Source: Campylobacter coli 76339
GTDB taxonomy: Bacteria; Campylobacterota; Campylobacteria; Campylobacterales; Campylobacteraceae
Assembly (NCBI GenBank): GCA_000470055.1
Contig: HG326877.1
Coordinates: 1 to 64,000, forward strand
Reading direction: 5' to 3'
Length of the DNA: 64,000 nt
Notes under the pieces: model-generated
What the model was told of the DNA's origin: nothing
Seen by the model: the letters and a program-made list of their open reading frames with translations, nothing else
Databases searched by the model: none
Shown here: in pieces, positions 37,243 through 48,444 of the stretch
Layout: the number at the start of each line of letters is the position of its first letter
How positions within the stretch are numbered: position 1 is the stretch's first letter
Translations under genes and position numbers: made by a program

Positions 37243-38202
37243 TTAAAGTCCTATTTTTTCATAAATTTTTTGCATTTTTTCTTGAGCGATTTTTCTAGCT
37301 TTGCTTGCACCTAATTCTAAAATTTCTTTTAAGTGCGAAGGTTTTTCTAATAACTCATCATATTTCATTCTTGCTTCTTTAAAGTATTCATTTACAAGAT
37401 CATTTAAGTACATTTTAAAATGCCCATAACCCTCGCCACCTTTTTCATAGCGAACTTGTAATTCTTTTTGCTCTGCTTCATTTAAAAATAATTTTGCAAT
37501 CTTAAAAACATTACAGTTTTGATAATCCTTAGGATCTTCCAAAGCTGTACTGTCTGTAACTATGGAAGAAATTTGCTTTTTTAAAGCCTTTTGGCTAGCA
37601 AATATATCTATAGTATTTTGATAAGACTTGCTCATTTTAGCTCCATCAGTTCCTACAACTACAGCCACCTCTTCATTTATCTTAGCTTCAGGCAAAGTAA
37701 AAATTTCACCCCATTCGTTATTTACTTTTAAGGCAATATCACGAGCTATTTCAACATGCTGAATTTGATCCTTGCCTACTGGCACAAGTTGAGTATCAAA
37801 AAGCAAAATATCTGCTGCCATTAAAACAGGATAAGAAAAAAGTCCATGCGACGCACTTAAGCCTTTAGCTACCTTATCTTTATAACTGTGAGCACGCTCT
37901 AATAAACCCATAGGAGTAAATTGAGATAAAATCCAATAAAGCTCCATTACTTCTTTTACATCACTTTGCAACCAAAAAACACTTTTTTGCGGATCTATAC
38001 CAAGACTTAAAAAAGCCGCAGCGGCCTTAAGTGAGTTTTGCTCTAACTTCTTTCCATCTTGACTTGAAGTCATAGCATGATAATTTGCTATAAACATAAA
38101 CATTTCACTTTTTTCTTGAGCTTCCACCATTTGCTTTATGGCACCAAAATAATTACCTATATGCAAATCACCACTGGGTTGAAGTCCTGTTAATACTCTC
38201 AT
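37243..38202 (-). CDS. trpS: Tryptophanyl-tRNA synthetase
   Basis: This 319-residue class Ic synthetase has [16 protein letters not shown] with the HIGH-type signature HIGN, and KMSKS-type [12 protein letters not shown]. Length and both motifs are standard. Its ATG overlaps the aroK stop (ATGA). Confidence 0.97.
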   Translation of the reverse strand: MRVLTGLQPSGDLHIGNYFGAIKQMVEAQEKSEMFMFIANYHAMTSSQDGKKLEQNSLKAAAAFLSLGIDPQKSVFWLQSDVKEVMELYWILSQFTPMGLLERAHSYKDKVAKGLSASHGLFSYPVLMAADILLFDTQLVPVGKDQIQHVEIARDIALKVNNEWGEIFTLPEAKINEEVAVVVGTDGAKMSKSYQNTIDIFASQKALKKQISSIVTDSTALEDPKDYQNCNVFKIAKLFLNEAEQKELQVRYEKGGEGYGHFKMYLNDLVNEYFKEARMKYDELLEKPSHLKEILELGASKARKIAQEKMQKIYEKIGL

Positions 38203-38693
38203 TTTATCACCTTTTTTATTTCTATCACAAGCTCATCAATGCTTTTGTTTTCAACATCTAAAATCAAATTCGCTTTTTGCTCGTATTTATTTAGACGCTC
38301 ATTATATAATCTTTTTGCTTGAACTTCATCATAAAACAAAGGTCTTTTAGCAATTTCACTCTCGCTTAAACGCTTCTTTAAATATTCAAAACTTGCTTTT
38401 AAGTAAACACAAAAACCTATTTTATCAAAATCCAAAACATGTATAAAACCTCCGCCGCTAGCTATAGAAGCTCCGTTACAAGAGCAAAGAAAATTTGCTA
38501 CTTTTTGCTCTTCTTGCCTAAAAAAATTCTCACCCTTTTCTTTAAAAATTTCACTGACTTTTTGATCAAATTTCGCCTCAATCAAACTATCGCTATCTAA
38601 AAAAACAAGATCTAATTCCTTAGCCAAAGCTCTAGCTATGGTACTTTTTCCACTACCCATAAAACCGATAAAAATAATATTTTTAACTTTCAT
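38199..38693 (-). CDS. aroK: Shikimate kinase
   Basis: This enzyme phosphorylates shikimate at the 3-hydroxyl. P-loop GFMGSGKST, the shikimate-binding DSDSLIE and GGGF motif (ASGGGFIH) and a lid with RPLF are visible. I choose the ATG at 38693 ([10 protein letters not shown], 164 residues) because AAGGA is six bases upstream. A longer reading from 38726 would run inside der. The start lies within the last codons of der. Confidence 0.93.
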   Translation of the reverse strand: MKVKNIIFIGFMGSGKSTIARALAKELDLVFLDSDSLIEAKFDQKVSEIFKEKGENFFRQEEQKVANFLCSCNGASIASGGGFIHVLDFDKIGFCVYLKASFEYLKKRLSESEIAKRPLFYDEVQAKRLYNERLNKYEQKANLILDVENKSIDELVIEIKKVIK

Positions 38694-40066
38694 CATTTTC
38701 CTTGCTTCCTTTTTTGCGTGAAGCAATAACCAAAGGAACGCCTTCGAAGTTAAATTCTTTTCTGATTTGATTTTGTAAATAACGCTTATAGCTAAAATGC
38801 AAAGCCTTAGGTCTATTCATAATAAGTGCGATTTTAGGAGGTGCTAAATCATATTGCACTGCATAATAAATCTTTACCAATTTTCCATAATCATGTGGCA
38901 AAGGATGGGCTTTGGTCGCACTTGCGATTAAATCATTGAGTTTTGAGGTTGGAATTTTTTGCGTAAAATTAGCAAAAACTTCTAAAATTTTTTCCAATAA
39001 AACATGCACTCTTTTTCCACTTAAAGCAGAAACACTGACAATGGGCGCATAAGCTAAAAATTTAAAACGATCAAGTTTTAATTCTTTTACCACTTTATCA
39101 AATTCAAATTCGGTTTTATCCCATTTATTTAATACAATAATCACACCCAAATAATGCTTTGCCGCAAGTCCAGCTATCCTTTCATCAAGCTCATTAAAAC
39201 CCTCATTAGCATCTAAAACCAAAAGTGCAATTTGAGAATTAGATAAAATCTTTTCTGTACGATTTAGCGCAAAACGCTCAAGTCCTTGAATTTTACCTCG
39301 CTTTCTAATACCTGCGGTATCAACAAATTCTATCACTTTATCTTTATAAACTATACTTTCATTAACAGGATCAATTGTCGTTCCCGCAATAGAACTCACC
39401 ACACTGCGCTCCTGTTTTACCAAGGCATTTAAAAGGCTTGATTTTCCAACATTAACACGCCCTACTATACCGACTCTGATATGATTTTGATCTACTTCTT
39501 TAAACTGAAATTCTTTTCCCTCTTCATAATGTTCTAAAAAATCTTCTAAATTTTCTTCCTCATCAGGGACTAAAAATTCTTCATCCAAAAAGTTTTCAAG
39601 CCAATTATAAAGCTCATCTAGCCCTATATTATGAGTAACAGAAAGATTAAAAACCTCTTTTACGCCAAAATTAGCAAATTCCCATGATCTTTCTTCATCT
39701 TTTTTATTATCCACTTTGTTGATCACTAGAGCAATAGGCTTTCCTAGTTTTTTCAAAGAATGAAAAAACTGCCTGTCTTCATCATCAGGAATAAGTTTTC
39801 CATCAACTAAATAAAGGATAATATCACTTTCTTTTGCAATTTTTAGGGTATTTTTTTTAACTATTTTTAAAAAGCTCATTGCTTTCATCAAGACCACCAC
39901 TATCAATCAATAAAGCTTTTTTAGAATTTATAAAAACTTCTGTTTTATTGGTATCTCTTGTGGTACCTGAAATTTCACTTGTAATAGCTATTCTTTGCCT
40001 TGCCATTCTGTTAAATAAACTTGATTTTCCAACATTTGGCTTACCTATAAGTATGATGCTTTGCAT
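38683..40066 (-). pseudogene. der: Ribosome-assembly GTPase Der (EngA), apparent +1 frameshift
   Basis: Der has two tandem GTPase domains and a C-terminal KH-like domain and is needed for 50S assembly. GTPase 1 has GKPNVGKSS (5' frame) and NKVDNK (3' frame); GTPase 2 has [18 protein letters not shown] and NKWDK. The 5' frame ends after 69 codons ([11 protein letters not shown]) and the rest continues in the neighbouring frame. Deleting one base in the adjoining T5/A5 tracts (39864-39873) restores a 460-residue protein of normal length. As der is essential in other bacteria, an error in the sequence is more likely than a broken gene. Confidence 0.88.
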
Positions 40067-40181
40067 TTGTCTACCTAATAATAATTTTTAATCTATATTT
40101 TTTAAAAAAATTATATAAAATTTGCCTTAATATTAAGCAAAAAAAGACTAGAATTAACCATAATTTAATCAAGGAAAAAAG

Positions 40182-41114
40182 ATGCTAAAAGTCATCAAAC
40201 ATAATTTAGGAATTTATTTTATGATTTTAGCGTGCTTGGATTTTGCGCTCATGGGAGCTTGTGCAAAAATTCTTAGCAAGGAAATGAGTTCGATTGAAAT
40301 TATGTTTTTTAGAAATATCATCGGTGTATTTTTTATAGTTTATCTACTCAAGCGTTCAAAAGTTCACAAAGAAGGGGGGCATTTTTGGCTTTTAGTCTTT
40401 CGCGGGGTAACAGGAACACTTTCACTTTATATGTTTTTTTACAATGTTTCAAACATTACCCTAGGGGGTGCTTTTGCCTTTCAAAAAACCGCTCCAATCT
40501 TCATTACTTTAATAGCTTTTATTATTTTCAAAGAAAATATTGGAGCTAAGGGATGGCTGGGAATTTTAATCGCATTTAGTGGAGTGCTTTTAATCGCACA
40601 ACCTTGGGCAGATGGTTCAACTCATTCGGGTTTTGATTTGAAAAATTCCATCATAGGTGTTATGAGTGGATTTTTAGCAGCCTTAGCCCTTACAAGTGTA
40701 AGAGAGCTTAGAAAATTTTATACTACGGAACAAATTGCATTTTCTTTTATTCTCTTGGGAACCTTAATGCCTTTAATCTCTATGATAAGTGCTGAATTTT
40801 TTGAACCAAAACATCTTGATTCTTTGCATTTGGATTTTATTTTAGCACCTTTTGTAATGCCTAGTCTTACAGCTTGGCTCATTATTGCCATTATGGGAAT
40901 TTTAGGTACTATATATCAAATTCATGTAACCAAAGCTTACGGTATAGCCAAGCAAGCAGGGGTTGTAGCGGGCATAAGCTATCTTGATGTAGTTTTTAGC
41001 ATGATAGTGGGTATAATTTTGGGTGATGATTTACCAAGCGCTATGGTTTTTTTAGGTATAATAGGCATTATTTTTGGTGGAATAATTTTGGTTAAAAATA
41101 AAGGAAAAAAATGA
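40182..41114 (+). CDS. EamA/DMT-family permease
   Basis: This 310-residue inner-membrane protein has ten predicted helices in two EamA repeats (about 15-145 and 160-305). [14 protein letters not shown] and the repeat-end [15 protein letters not shown] are typical. Drug/metabolite transporters export small metabolites; the substrate cannot be inferred. It is the first gene of a rightward operon, overlapping kdsA by 4 bases. Confidence 0.88.
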   Translation: MLKVIKHNLGIYFMILACLDFALMGACAKILSKEMSSIEIMFFRNIIGVFFIVYLLKRSKVHKEGGHFWLLVFRGVTGTLSLYMFFYNVSNITLGGAFAFQKTAPIFITLIAFIIFKENIGAKGWLGILIAFSGVLLIAQPWADGSTHSGFDLKNSIIGVMSGFLAALALTSVRELRKFYTTEQIAFSFILLGTLMPLISMISAEFFEPKHLDSLHLDFILAPFVMPSLTAWLIIAIMGILGTIYQIHVTKAYGIAKQAGVVAGISYLDVVFSMIVGIILGDDLPSAMVFLGIIGIIFGGIILVKNKGKK

Positions 41115-41923
41115 AAAAAATGATACTCATTGCCGGTCCTTGTGTCATTGAAAACAAGGATTTGGTTTTTAAAGTAGCACAAAATTTACAAGAATTTAAT
41201 GAAAATGAAAATATAGAATTTTATTTTAAGTCAAGCTTTGACAAAGCAAATCGCACAAGCATTAATTCTTTTAGAGGCCCTGGTCTTGAAGAAGGATTAA
41301 AAATCTTACAAAGTGTAAAAAATGAATTTGGTATGAAAATCTTAACCGACATACATGAAAGCACGCAAGCAGCACCTGTAAGTGAGGTGGCTGATGTTTT
41401 ACAAATTCCTGCTTTTTTATGCAGACAAACTGATTTACTAGTCGCAGCAGCTAAAACAAAGTCAAAAGTTAATATCAAAAAAGGACAATTTCTCAATCCA
41501 AGCGATATTAAATACAGTGTCAAAAAAGTACTTCAAACACGAGGTATAGAAGAAGAAGGCTATGAAATAGCTGATAAAAATGGTATTTTTGTAGCCGAAA
41601 GAGGGGCTAGCTTTGGCTATGGAAATTTAGTCGTAGATATGAGATCTTTGGTTATCATGCGCGAATTTGCTCCTGTTATATTTGACGCTACTCATAGCGT
41701 GCAAATGCCAGGGGCTGCAGGAGGAAGTAGCGGAGGAAAAAGCGAATTTGTAGAACCTTTAGCAAGAGCAGCAGCAGCTGTAGGAGTAGATGGCTTTTTC
41801 TTTGAAACACATACTAATCCTTGCGAAGCTTTATGCGATGGGCCTAATATGCTTGATCTTAACCGTCTTAAAGCTTGCGTGAAAACGCTTTTAGAAATTC
41901 AAAATATTATCGAAGGAAAATAA
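41111..41923 (+). CDS. kdsA: KDO-8-phosphate synthase
   Basis: KdsA (270 residues) condenses PEP with arabinose-5-phosphate to form KDO-8-phosphate for the lipooligosaccharide core. Characteristic motifs are [31 protein letters not shown] and [18 protein letters not shown]. The 4-base overlap with the permease and 1-base gap to ribH indicate one transcript. Confidence 0.97.
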   Translation: MKKMILIAGPCVIENKDLVFKVAQNLQEFNENENIEFYFKSSFDKANRTSINSFRGPGLEEGLKILQSVKNEFGMKILTDIHESTQAAPVSEVADVLQIPAFLCRQTDLLVAAAKTKSKVNIKKGQFLNPSDIKYSVKKVLQTRGIEEEGYEIADKNGIFVAERGASFGYGNLVVDMRSLVIMREFAPVIFDATHSVQMPGAAGGSSGGKSEFVEPLARAAAAVGVDGFFFETHTNPCEALCDGPNMLDLNRLKACVKTLLEIQNIIEGK

Positions 41924-41924
41924 T

Positions 41925-42389
41925 ATGACTATCATTGAAGGAAAATTAAATTTAGATTCAAATACAAAAATTGCTATCATCAATGCAAGATTTAATCACA
42001 TCATCACTGATCGTCTTGTAGAAGGTGCAAGAGATGCTTTTTTAAGACATGGTGGCAAAGAAGAAAATCTTAGCCTTATACTTGTTCCAGGTGCTTTTGA
42101 ACTTCCTTTTGCTTTAAAAAAAGCTATAGAGAGTAAAAAATTTGATGCAATTTGTTGTGTGGGTGCAGTTATCCGTGGCTCAACTCCACATTTTGATTAT
42201 GTTTCAGCAGAAACTACTAAGGGGATTGCCAATGTAAGCTTAAACCATAACATTCCTGTAAGTTTTGGAGTTTTAACAACCGATACTATAGAACAAGCCA
42301 TAGAAAGAGCGGGAAGTAAAGCAGGAAATAAAGGCTTTGAAGCAATGACAACTGTTATTGAAATGCTAAATTTAAGTAAGGAACTTTAA
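41925..42389 (+). CDS. ribH: 6,7-dimethyl-8-ribityllumazine synthase
   Basis: This 154-residue lumazine synthase catalyses the penultimate step of riboflavin synthesis. [37 protein letters not shown] and the catalytic-His region are all present. It is followed directly by nusB, the widespread ribH-nusB pairing. Confidence 0.97.
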   Translation: MTIIEGKLNLDSNTKIAIINARFNHIITDRLVEGARDAFLRHGGKEENLSLILVPGAFELPFALKKAIESKKFDAICCVGAVIRGSTPHFDYVSAETTKGIANVSLNHNIPVSFGVLTTDTIEQAIERAGSKAGNKGFEAMTTVIEMLNLSKEL

Positions 42390-42787
42390 TGGCAACGCGT
42401 CACCAAGTAAGACAAAGTGTAATCTCTTTGCTTTATGCTCTAGAAATGAATGAAAAGAATGAAAATTTCATTGATGAATTTCTAAATGAAAAAAAAATCC
42501 GCAATGAGCAAAAAAATTTTACACTGAGTTTATACGAAGGAATTATAAAAAATCTTGATGATATAGATAAGAATTTAAATCCTTATCTTAATGAAAATGA
42601 AATTGAAAAGTTAGGACATATCGAAAGAGCGATATTACGACTTGGTGCTTATGAAATACTTTTTACAGATACACCTAATGCTATAGTAATCAATGAAGCC
42701 ATAGAGCTTGCTAAAGAACTTGCTAATGATAATTCTCCAAAATTTATCAACGGGGTTTTAGATGCTCTTGTTAAGGCAAAGCAATGA
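42389..42787 (+). CDS. nusB: Transcription antitermination factor NusB
   Basis: NusB (132 residues) is all-helical. It binds boxA RNA with ribosomal protein S10 (NusE) to prevent premature termination in rRNA operons. [18 protein letters not shown] is the usual N-terminus, and [13 protein letters not shown] with [10 protein letters not shown] is typical. It overlaps ribH by one base and pyrF by 4. Confidence 0.96.
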   Translation: MATRHQVRQSVISLLYALEMNEKNENFIDEFLNEKKIRNEQKNFTLSLYEGIIKNLDDIDKNLNPYLNENEIEKLGHIERAILRLGAYEILFTDTPNAIVINEAIELAKELANDNSPKFINGVLDALVKAKQ

Positions 42788-43623
42788 AACTCTGTGTAGC
42801 CCTTGATCTTGCCACTAAAGAAGAGTGTTTAAAACTTGCTAAAGAATTAAAAGGATTAGATCTTTGGTTAAAAGTGGGCTTAAGAGCTTATTTAAGAGAT
42901 GGATTTAAATTTATAGAAGAGCTTAAAAAAATCGATGGATTTAAAATTTTTCTCGATCTTAAAATTCACGATATTCCCAACACCATGGCAGATGCTTGTG
43001 AGGAAATTTCAAAACTCGGTGTTGATATGATCAATATCCACGCAAGTGCTGGAAAAGTCGCCATGCAAGAAGTAATGTCTAGACTCAATCGCTTAAATAA
43101 AAGACCTTTGGTTTTAGCAGTTTCAGCACTTACTAGCTTTGATGAAGAAAATTTTTATAGTATTTATAAACAAAATATCGATGAAGCAGTGATTAATTTT
43201 TCAAAAATGTCTTATCAAAATGGACTTGATGGTATGGTATGTTCGGTTTTTGAAAGCAAAAAAATTAAAGAGCATACAAGTTCAAATTTCTTAACCCTTA
43301 CTCCTGGAATTCGTCCTTTTGGAGAAACAAGCGATGATCAAAAACGCGTTGCCAATCTTACAATGGCTAGAGAAAATCTGAGTGATTATATCGTTGTGGG
43401 AAGACCTATATATAAAAATGAAGATCCTAGGGCTGTGTGTGAAAAAATTTTAGATAAAATACACAGAAAAAATGTAAGCGAAAACGATATAGAGCAAAAT
43501 TACGAAGCAATTCAGCAAAAAGAATGGGATATGTGCAATCATTTTGAAGAATGGATCAAAACCCAACCTGATAAGGAGCAAGCTTTGAAAGAATTTTATG
43601 CTAAGTGTGGGATAAAATATTGA
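42784..43623 (+). CDS. pyrF: Orotidine 5'-phosphate decarboxylase with C-terminal extension
   Basis: PyrF makes UMP from OMP. The [14 protein letters not shown] motif with the Lys/Asp catalytic tetrad is clear, and phosphate contacts include GIRPFG and VVGRPIY. The family core ends near residue 230. A further helical extension of about 45 residues (from about [12 protein letters not shown]) is unlike the E. coli enzyme and probably lineage-specific. Confidence 0.95.
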   Translation: MKLCVALDLATKEECLKLAKELKGLDLWLKVGLRAYLRDGFKFIEELKKIDGFKIFLDLKIHDIPNTMADACEEISKLGVDMINIHASAGKVAMQEVMSRLNRLNKRPLVLAVSALTSFDEENFYSIYKQNIDEAVINFSKMSYQNGLDGMVCSVFESKKIKEHTSSNFLTLTPGIRPFGETSDDQKRVANLTMARENLSDYIVVGRPIYKNEDPRAVCEKILDKIHRKNVSENDIEQNYEAIQQKEWDMCNHFEEWIKTQPDKEQALKEFYAKCGIKY

Positions 43624-44399
43624 ATTATCAACAATTAGAATGCGATTATTTCAATCTTTACAATCAATTTGTTAGTGTAGATTTTCAAATTTCGTTATTT
43701 GAAAAAAATCACAGAAGCTTAATCAAAGATTTTGTATTTTTTTATCATCAAATTTTAAAACAAAAAGACTTAAACTACTTGCTTGGAGTAAGAAACAAAA
43801 TCGCCCTTAAAGTTCATAATTATATGCAAGAATACTCCGCTTCTCCAAAAGATTTAAGTCTTATTTGTCTAAGAGAAAGCAAGCATATTGAATTTTTTCA
43901 GATATTTTACAAGGCTCTTGCTTATTTCGTAGCCTTTAGGAAAAAACTTGACGAAGAGCAAAAAATTAAAAATTTGATTTCAAATATTAATGAATGCTTT
44001 GGATATCATTTTCTAAATTCTGACTTTAACAATCTCCAAAAATTTCAAAAAAGCGACTTGTTTACATTGCCTGATAAATACCTTCAATATTTTCATTTTG
44101 CTATGATTCATCTTTGTTTTATGGTTTTGCATCCTTTAAATTTCAAAGATTCTAAACGACATCTTGATAAAGCGATTGATTATCTTATCGAAGGAACTTT
44201 TAAAATTTATGAACTTATCTTCAAAGAATATTTTTTATTGTTTCCAAAAGATGAAGAGCTTAAAAATGAACTTAAAAAATTAAAAAAATTAGAATTTAAA
44301 ATTCTAATGCAAGAAACTTCGAGAGTTAAATTACTCAATCACTATAAAGAATTTTGCGAAGAAATATTCTACAATATAGAGCTTGAAAAAATAATATAA
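43605..44399 (+). CDS. Conserved protein of unknown function
   Basis: A soluble, mostly helical protein of about 260 residues with no signal peptide and no domain I recognise. The start is uncertain: GTG at 43605 (264 residues) or TTG at 43620 overlapping the pyrF stop (259 residues). The TTG sits in a TTGA overlap arrangement. It has many aromatic and Lys residues and several paired helices ([20 protein letters not shown]). It is the last gene of the kdsA operon. Confidence 0.72.
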   Translation: MWDKILNYQQLECDYFNLYNQFVSVDFQISLFEKNHRSLIKDFVFFYHQILKQKDLNYLLGVRNKIALKVHNYMQEYSASPKDLSLICLRESKHIEFFQIFYKALAYFVAFRKKLDEEQKIKNLISNINECFGYHFLNSDFNNLQKFQKSDLFTLPDKYLQYFHFAMIHLCFMVLHPLNFKDSKRHLDKAIDYLIEGTFKIYELIFKEYFLLFPKDEELKNELKKLKKLEFKILMQETSRVKLLNHYKEFCEEIFYNIELEKII

Positions 44400-44461
44400 A
44401 AATTAATCCTACATTAACATTGTTATAGTTTAATAATAAAAATTTTTAATAAGGAAAAATT

Positions 44462-45355
44462 ATGATTATAACACCTGAAAAGCTTTATAAACAAAGGAGA
44501 GATTTTTTCAAGCTTGGAGCCGGAGCTTTAATCGGTTCTTCTTTAATTACTTCTAAACTCTCTGCTTTAAATTTTATAAACGATACAAATGTAAACAAAC
44601 TCGAAATCAGCGACGAAGAGCTTGCAACAAACTATGTCAATTTTTATGAATTTTCAACAGATAAAAAAAGAGCAGTCTCTTTAGCACAAAATTTCAATAC
44701 TCAAAATTGGAAAATCGATATAAGCGGAGAAATAGAAAAACCCTTAAGTCTTAGCATGGAAGATATTTTAAAATTTCCTTTAGAAGAAAGGATTTATCGT
44801 TTTCGTTGTGTTGAAACTTGGTCAATGGTAGTACCTTGGGTAGGTTTTGAACTACGCCGTTTAATCGATATGGCAAAACCGACTAGCGAGGCAAAATTTA
44901 TCAAATTTACTACCCTTTTAGATAAAAACCAATTCCCTGATCAAGACGCTTTATTTCCGACTGTTGATTATCCTTATGTAGAAGGACTCCGCATGGATGA
45001 GGCCATACATCCGCTTACCCTGCTTGCAGTAGGTATGTACAAAAAACCTTTAAAACCACAAAATGGAGCACCAATTCGTCTTGTAGTGCCTTGGAAATAC
45101 GGGTTTAAAAGTATCAAATCCATAGTTAAAATAGAATTTGTAAAAGAACAACCTGTAAGTACTTGGGAAAAATATGCCCCAAATGAATACGGCTTTTATG
45201 CCAATGTCAATCCTAATGTATCTCATCCTAGATGGTCACAAGCTAATGAAAGGGCTTTGGGAGACTTTTTCACCAAACCTACTTTAATGTTTAATGGCTA
45301 TGAAAAAGAAGTGGCAAGTCTTTATGCAGGCATGGATTTAAAGGCAAATTACTAA
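44462..45355 (+). CDS. msrP: Methionine-sulfoxide reductase catalytic subunit (molybdopterin)
   Basis: This 297-residue periplasmic molybdenum-cofactor enzyme repairs oxidised methionines in envelope proteins. The twin-arginine signal (QRRDFFKLGAGALIG) implies folded export by Tat. The Mo-ligating Cys is in YRFRCVETWSMVVPW. APIRLVVPWKYGFKSIKS and the C-terminal region are typical of YedY/MsrP. It is followed with a one-base overlap by the membrane heme partner msrQ. Confidence 0.95.
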   Translation: MIITPEKLYKQRRDFFKLGAGALIGSSLITSKLSALNFINDTNVNKLEISDEELATNYVNFYEFSTDKKRAVSLAQNFNTQNWKIDISGEIEKPLSLSMEDILKFPLEERIYRFRCVETWSMVVPWVGFELRRLIDMAKPTSEAKFIKFTTLLDKNQFPDQDALFPTVDYPYVEGLRMDEAIHPLTLLAVGMYKKPLKPQNGAPIRLVVPWKYGFKSIKSIVKIEFVKEQPVSTWEKYAPNEYGFYANVNPNVSHPRWSQANERALGDFFTKPTLMFNGYEKEVASLYAGMDLKANY

Positions 45356-45903
45356 TGCATGCAAAATATTTTAAATTTCTTGCCTATTTTACTTTTTTAG
45401 CAAGTTTGATTTATGGCTTTTATCATATATTAAAAGCCTTTGATTTTGTCAAAGAAGCTTATATTTATACAGGAATTTTTGCTTTAATTTTTTTAAATTT
45501 AAGCCTTTTATTTTCTTTGTGCAAATTCAAAAAAACCAAAAGCTATCCTAAACTATTGGGAATATTTGCTGCATTTTGGGCATTTTTACATTTTTTAAAT
45601 TATTTTATCTTTGATAGAAATGCTAACTTTTTAAGGCTCTTTGATGATATCTCTCATCGTTTATTAGAAGCAAGTGGTTTTATCGCTTTTACTATCATCT
45701 TTTTTATGTTTTTAAGCTCTTTTAGGGTTTTTAAAAAAATTGAAAAGATAAGAAAATTAGGCTATGTATGTTTAGTGCTAGCAAGCTATCATTATTTTTT
45801 AAGTCCTAAAGTTCCTATGTTTTGGGAATGGAGCGCTTTAATACTCAGTCTTGTTTATTTTACGATACGCTATTTAAGATTTTTAAAACCTAAAAAAAGC
45901 TAA
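45355..45903 (+). CDS. msrQ: Heme-binding membrane subunit MsrQ
   Basis: This 182-residue inner-membrane protein has five to six helices. It belongs to the ferric-reductase-like YedZ family and passes electrons from the quinone pool to MsrP. Histidines suited to heme b (FAAFWAFLHFLNYF, DISHRLLEASGF, LASYHYFLS) are conserved. Its stop overlaps that of the convergent AAA ATPase gene by 4 bases, leaving no room for a dedicated terminator. Confidence 0.9.
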   Translation: MHAKYFKFLAYFTFLASLIYGFYHILKAFDFVKEAYIYTGIFALIFLNLSLLFSLCKFKKTKSYPKLLGIFAAFWAFLHFLNYFIFDRNANFLRLFDDISHRLLEASGFIAFTIIFFMFLSSFRVFKKIEKIRKLGYVCLVLASYHYFLSPKVPMFWEWSALILSLVYFTIRYLRFLKPKKS

Positions 45904-47612
45904 AAACCGACAATTTTACTTTTATCGAAGCTGGAATTTAATTCTTTTTGTATGCTTTCTACAAAATCTTGCATTTTAAATACTCCATCTTCGGTCACCG
46001 CTACTTTTAAGGCAGTATTTTTAACAACCATTAAAATTTGTGCTCCGCTTAATTCGTAATTTGCTAAAATATTAACATCAAATGCTTTTTCAAAGGATGC
46101 TTTTCTAGGTAAAAATTTCTCCCACATCTTAAGCCTGTCTTTAAAATCAGGTTTTTTAAATTCAATCTTATAGTCAAATCTTCTCGAAAAAGCGCTATCT
46201 AAACTTTCTAAAAAGTTAGTTGTGGCAATGATAACACCATTAAAGCGCTCAATTTGCTCTAAAAAAATATTTTGCATTTGATTATGCATTTTATCGCTTC
46301 CACTACTACTTTCAACCCTTGTGCTTAAAAACTGATCGGCTTCATTTAAAAGCAGTATGGGACTTTGTTTGCAAGTTTGAACTATATTTTTATAAGTATC
46401 AAAAATTTTCCTTACATTTTGTTCGCTTTCGCCCACCCATTTACTTAAAATTTTAGAACAATCAAAACTAAGTACTGTTTTTTTCATTGATTTTGCCATA
46501 GCTAAGGCTGACATAGTTTTCCCTGTTCCAGCAGGTCCATAAAAAATAATCTTTGCTTCTATATTTTTATTGCTTTTTATTCCCCAAGAATTTAGCCTTT
46601 CGAGTACTTTTTTATCTTGCTGTTTTAAGATATTTTCCAAAAGCTCTTTAGTATTTTGAGGCATAATGATATCATTTATATCTATACTTGGCTCTATAAG
46701 TTCGAAAATATCTTGCTCTTTTAAAACATTTTCGATTTTAATTTTTTTATTTTGCTTTGGCTCAAAATTTATAATTCTTTGCAAAATTTCATCTGTAATA
46801 AAAAAACTTTTAGAAATATCACCAAAAGTATTTAAATATTCATCATACTCTATCAGATTAAGAAGAGGGGCGTTTTCTTGCAATAAGCTTTTATTTTTAT
46901 GCTTTTCTAAATCATTTTCACTGACTAAAGAAAGTAAAGAGTTCATCTCTCTAGACACTGAGTTTTCATTGCTTAAGGTATATTCTTCTTTAAGAAGAGC
47001 TAGAAAAATGATTTGTTCTTTGCTTTCAAGATTATACTCTTTAAAAATATCTGCTAAAATATTATAAAATTTACTTTTCTTAAGTCTTTCTTTAATATGC
47101 TTTTCATAAAGCTTGATTTGGGCTTTAACCTCATCGCTACATGTGCTTGAGCGTATAAAACTCAATCTCTCATATAGCTCAACTCTCATAAATTCATCTT
47201 TTAAATATTCTAAATACTCCCCATAAGCTTCTTTTTTATCTAAATTTAAACAAGGTTTAGCTTCTAAAAATTCTAAAAAATATTCACTTAAACTCAATTC
47301 ACTTTGCAATAGGCTAAGAGTTAATTTTTGACTTTTATTGCTTTCTATATTTTTAAAAAAACCAGAATTTTGATTTATAAAACCTCTTTCAATAAGCCTT
47401 TTTAAATCCTCCAAAGTATCCAAATACAAATATTTTTCACTACCAAAAATTCCCGTCAGTAAAGTAAAAGTATTAACAGAAGATATGGAAATAACATAGT
47501 TTTTGCAAAGTTCTCTTAAAATCAAAGCCTCATTTTTTGAACACTTTAATTCTTTATAAATTTGACTTTCTTCTATATTTTTAAGACTTAAAAATTCCTT
47601 TAGTCTAACCAT
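45900..47612 (-). CDS. AAA family ATPase
   Basis: This 570-residue protein has an N-terminal helical region of about 330 residues without a family I recognise. The C-terminal AAA domain has Walker A GPAGTGKTMSA, Walker B ILLLNEADQFL (Asn replaces the usual Asp before Glu, common in this subgroup) and a sensor/Arg-finger region SLDSAFSRRFDYKIEF. It probably remodels a protein substrate. Two secreted proteins and YajQ precede it on the same transcript; the link to them is unknown. Confidence 0.83.
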   Translation of the reverse strand: MVRLKEFLSLKNIEESQIYKELKCSKNEALILRELCKNYVISISSVNTFTLLTGIFGSEKYLYLDTLEDLKRLIERGFINQNSGFFKNIESNKSQKLTLSLLQSELSLSEYFLEFLEAKPCLNLDKKEAYGEYLEYLKDEFMRVELYERLSFIRSSTCSDEVKAQIKLYEKHIKERLKKSKFYNILADIFKEYNLESKEQIIFLALLKEEYTLSNENSVSREMNSLLSLVSENDLEKHKNKSLLQENAPLLNLIEYDEYLNTFGDISKSFFITDEILQRIINFEPKQNKKIKIENVLKEQDIFELIEPSIDINDIIMPQNTKELLENILKQQDKKVLERLNSWGIKSNKNIEAKIIFYGPAGTGKTMSALAMAKSMKKTVLSFDCSKILSKWVGESEQNVRKIFDTYKNIVQTCKQSPILLLNEADQFLSTRVESSSGSDKMHNQMQNIFLEQIERFNGVIIATTNFLESLDSAFSRRFDYKIEFKKPDFKDRLKMWEKFLPRKASFEKAFDVNILANYELSGAQILMVVKNTALKVAVTEDGVFKMQDFVESIQKELNSSFDKSKIVGF

Positions 47613-47613
47613 T

Positions 47614-48435
47614 TTATTTTTTAAATTCCTTTATCTCATTTTCATTAAAATTAACACAAATATTTTCATCCAAATAATGGTTTTCATAAGGAAGATAGCA
47701 CAATCTTAAACCAAAATTTGTAATTAAAAAATTATTATTAAAAGAAATCTCTCCCATATCATCAAAGCATTCATCACAAACAAGATCAAGTTTTTGATGT
47801 AAGAGCTCTTTAAATTTTAAGTTATTTACATCATAAAGCTCATTTAAATTCAAAAAAACTTTTTTATCTATATCATAAACAAAATTATTAAGCTCTAAAA
47901 TTGCACGATCGCCTTCTTCGTAAAAATAATACCATTCTTCAAAACTAAACCTTCCATCTTTTAATACAATAGGTTTTTGAAGAATTTGTTCAAAGCTCAT
48001 GCCCTCCTTACGAATAGGACGAAAATCCTTGGTTTTATTTTTATAATTTAAAAAATCGAAACTGCCTTTAATTCTTATATTGTTTTGATCTTTAATAAGT
48101 TCAAGACTTGTTACTCCTAGTTTATTTCCTTGAAATTTTTTATTATCAAATACCAATTCCCTAGAAGAAGAAATTTTGTATTTTTTTTGCTCATCCTCCC
48201 ATGAATTTTCTTTTTGAAAAAGAGTTATTTCAGTGCTTGTATTATAATCACTAAGCATTAGAAAGCTAGGACTGCTTTGATTAGCCTCTCTGTCAAAAAT
48301 CGGTATAAAAGGAGCATTATCATAAACTATAGCAAAAATTTGTTTATCTTTTAAATCGTAAAAATAAATTTCACCCTTATAAATTTGTGCACAAATTAAA
48401 CTTACACAAAAGCACAACAATAGCCCTATTTTCAA
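47614..48435 (-). CDS. Putative periplasmic protein
   Basis: This 273-residue protein has a cleavable signal peptide (about 1-16, LLLCFCVSLICA) and a mature, mostly beta-strand body rich in aromatic and acidic residues. The motif CDECFDDMGEI (about 215-225) and a second cysteine pair near the C-terminus could form disulfides. I do not recognise the family. It lies between a small lipoprotein gene (9-base gap) and the AAA ATPase gene (1-base gap), which suggests a shared process. Confidence 0.75.
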   Translation of the reverse strand: MKIGLLLCFCVSLICAQIYKGEIYFYDLKDKQIFAIVYDNAPFIPIFDREANQSSPSFLMLSDYNTSTEITLFQKENSWEDEQKKYKISSSRELVFDNKKFQGNKLGVTSLELIKDQNNIRIKGSFDFLNYKNKTKDFRPIRKEGMSFEQILQKPIVLKDGRFSFEEWYYFYEEGDRAILELNNFVYDIDKKVFLNLNELYDVNNLKFKELLHQKLDLVCDECFDDMGEISFNNNFLITNFGLRLCYLPYENHYLDENICVNFNENEIKEFKK

Positions 48436-48444
48436 ATTTTATCC

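Noticed and set aside
38683-39906. Separate GTPase gene beginning [10 protein letters not shown]
   Set aside because: The N-terminal residues are out-of-frame readings of the der 5' part; the first GTPase domain is split between two frames, so this is one frameshifted der.
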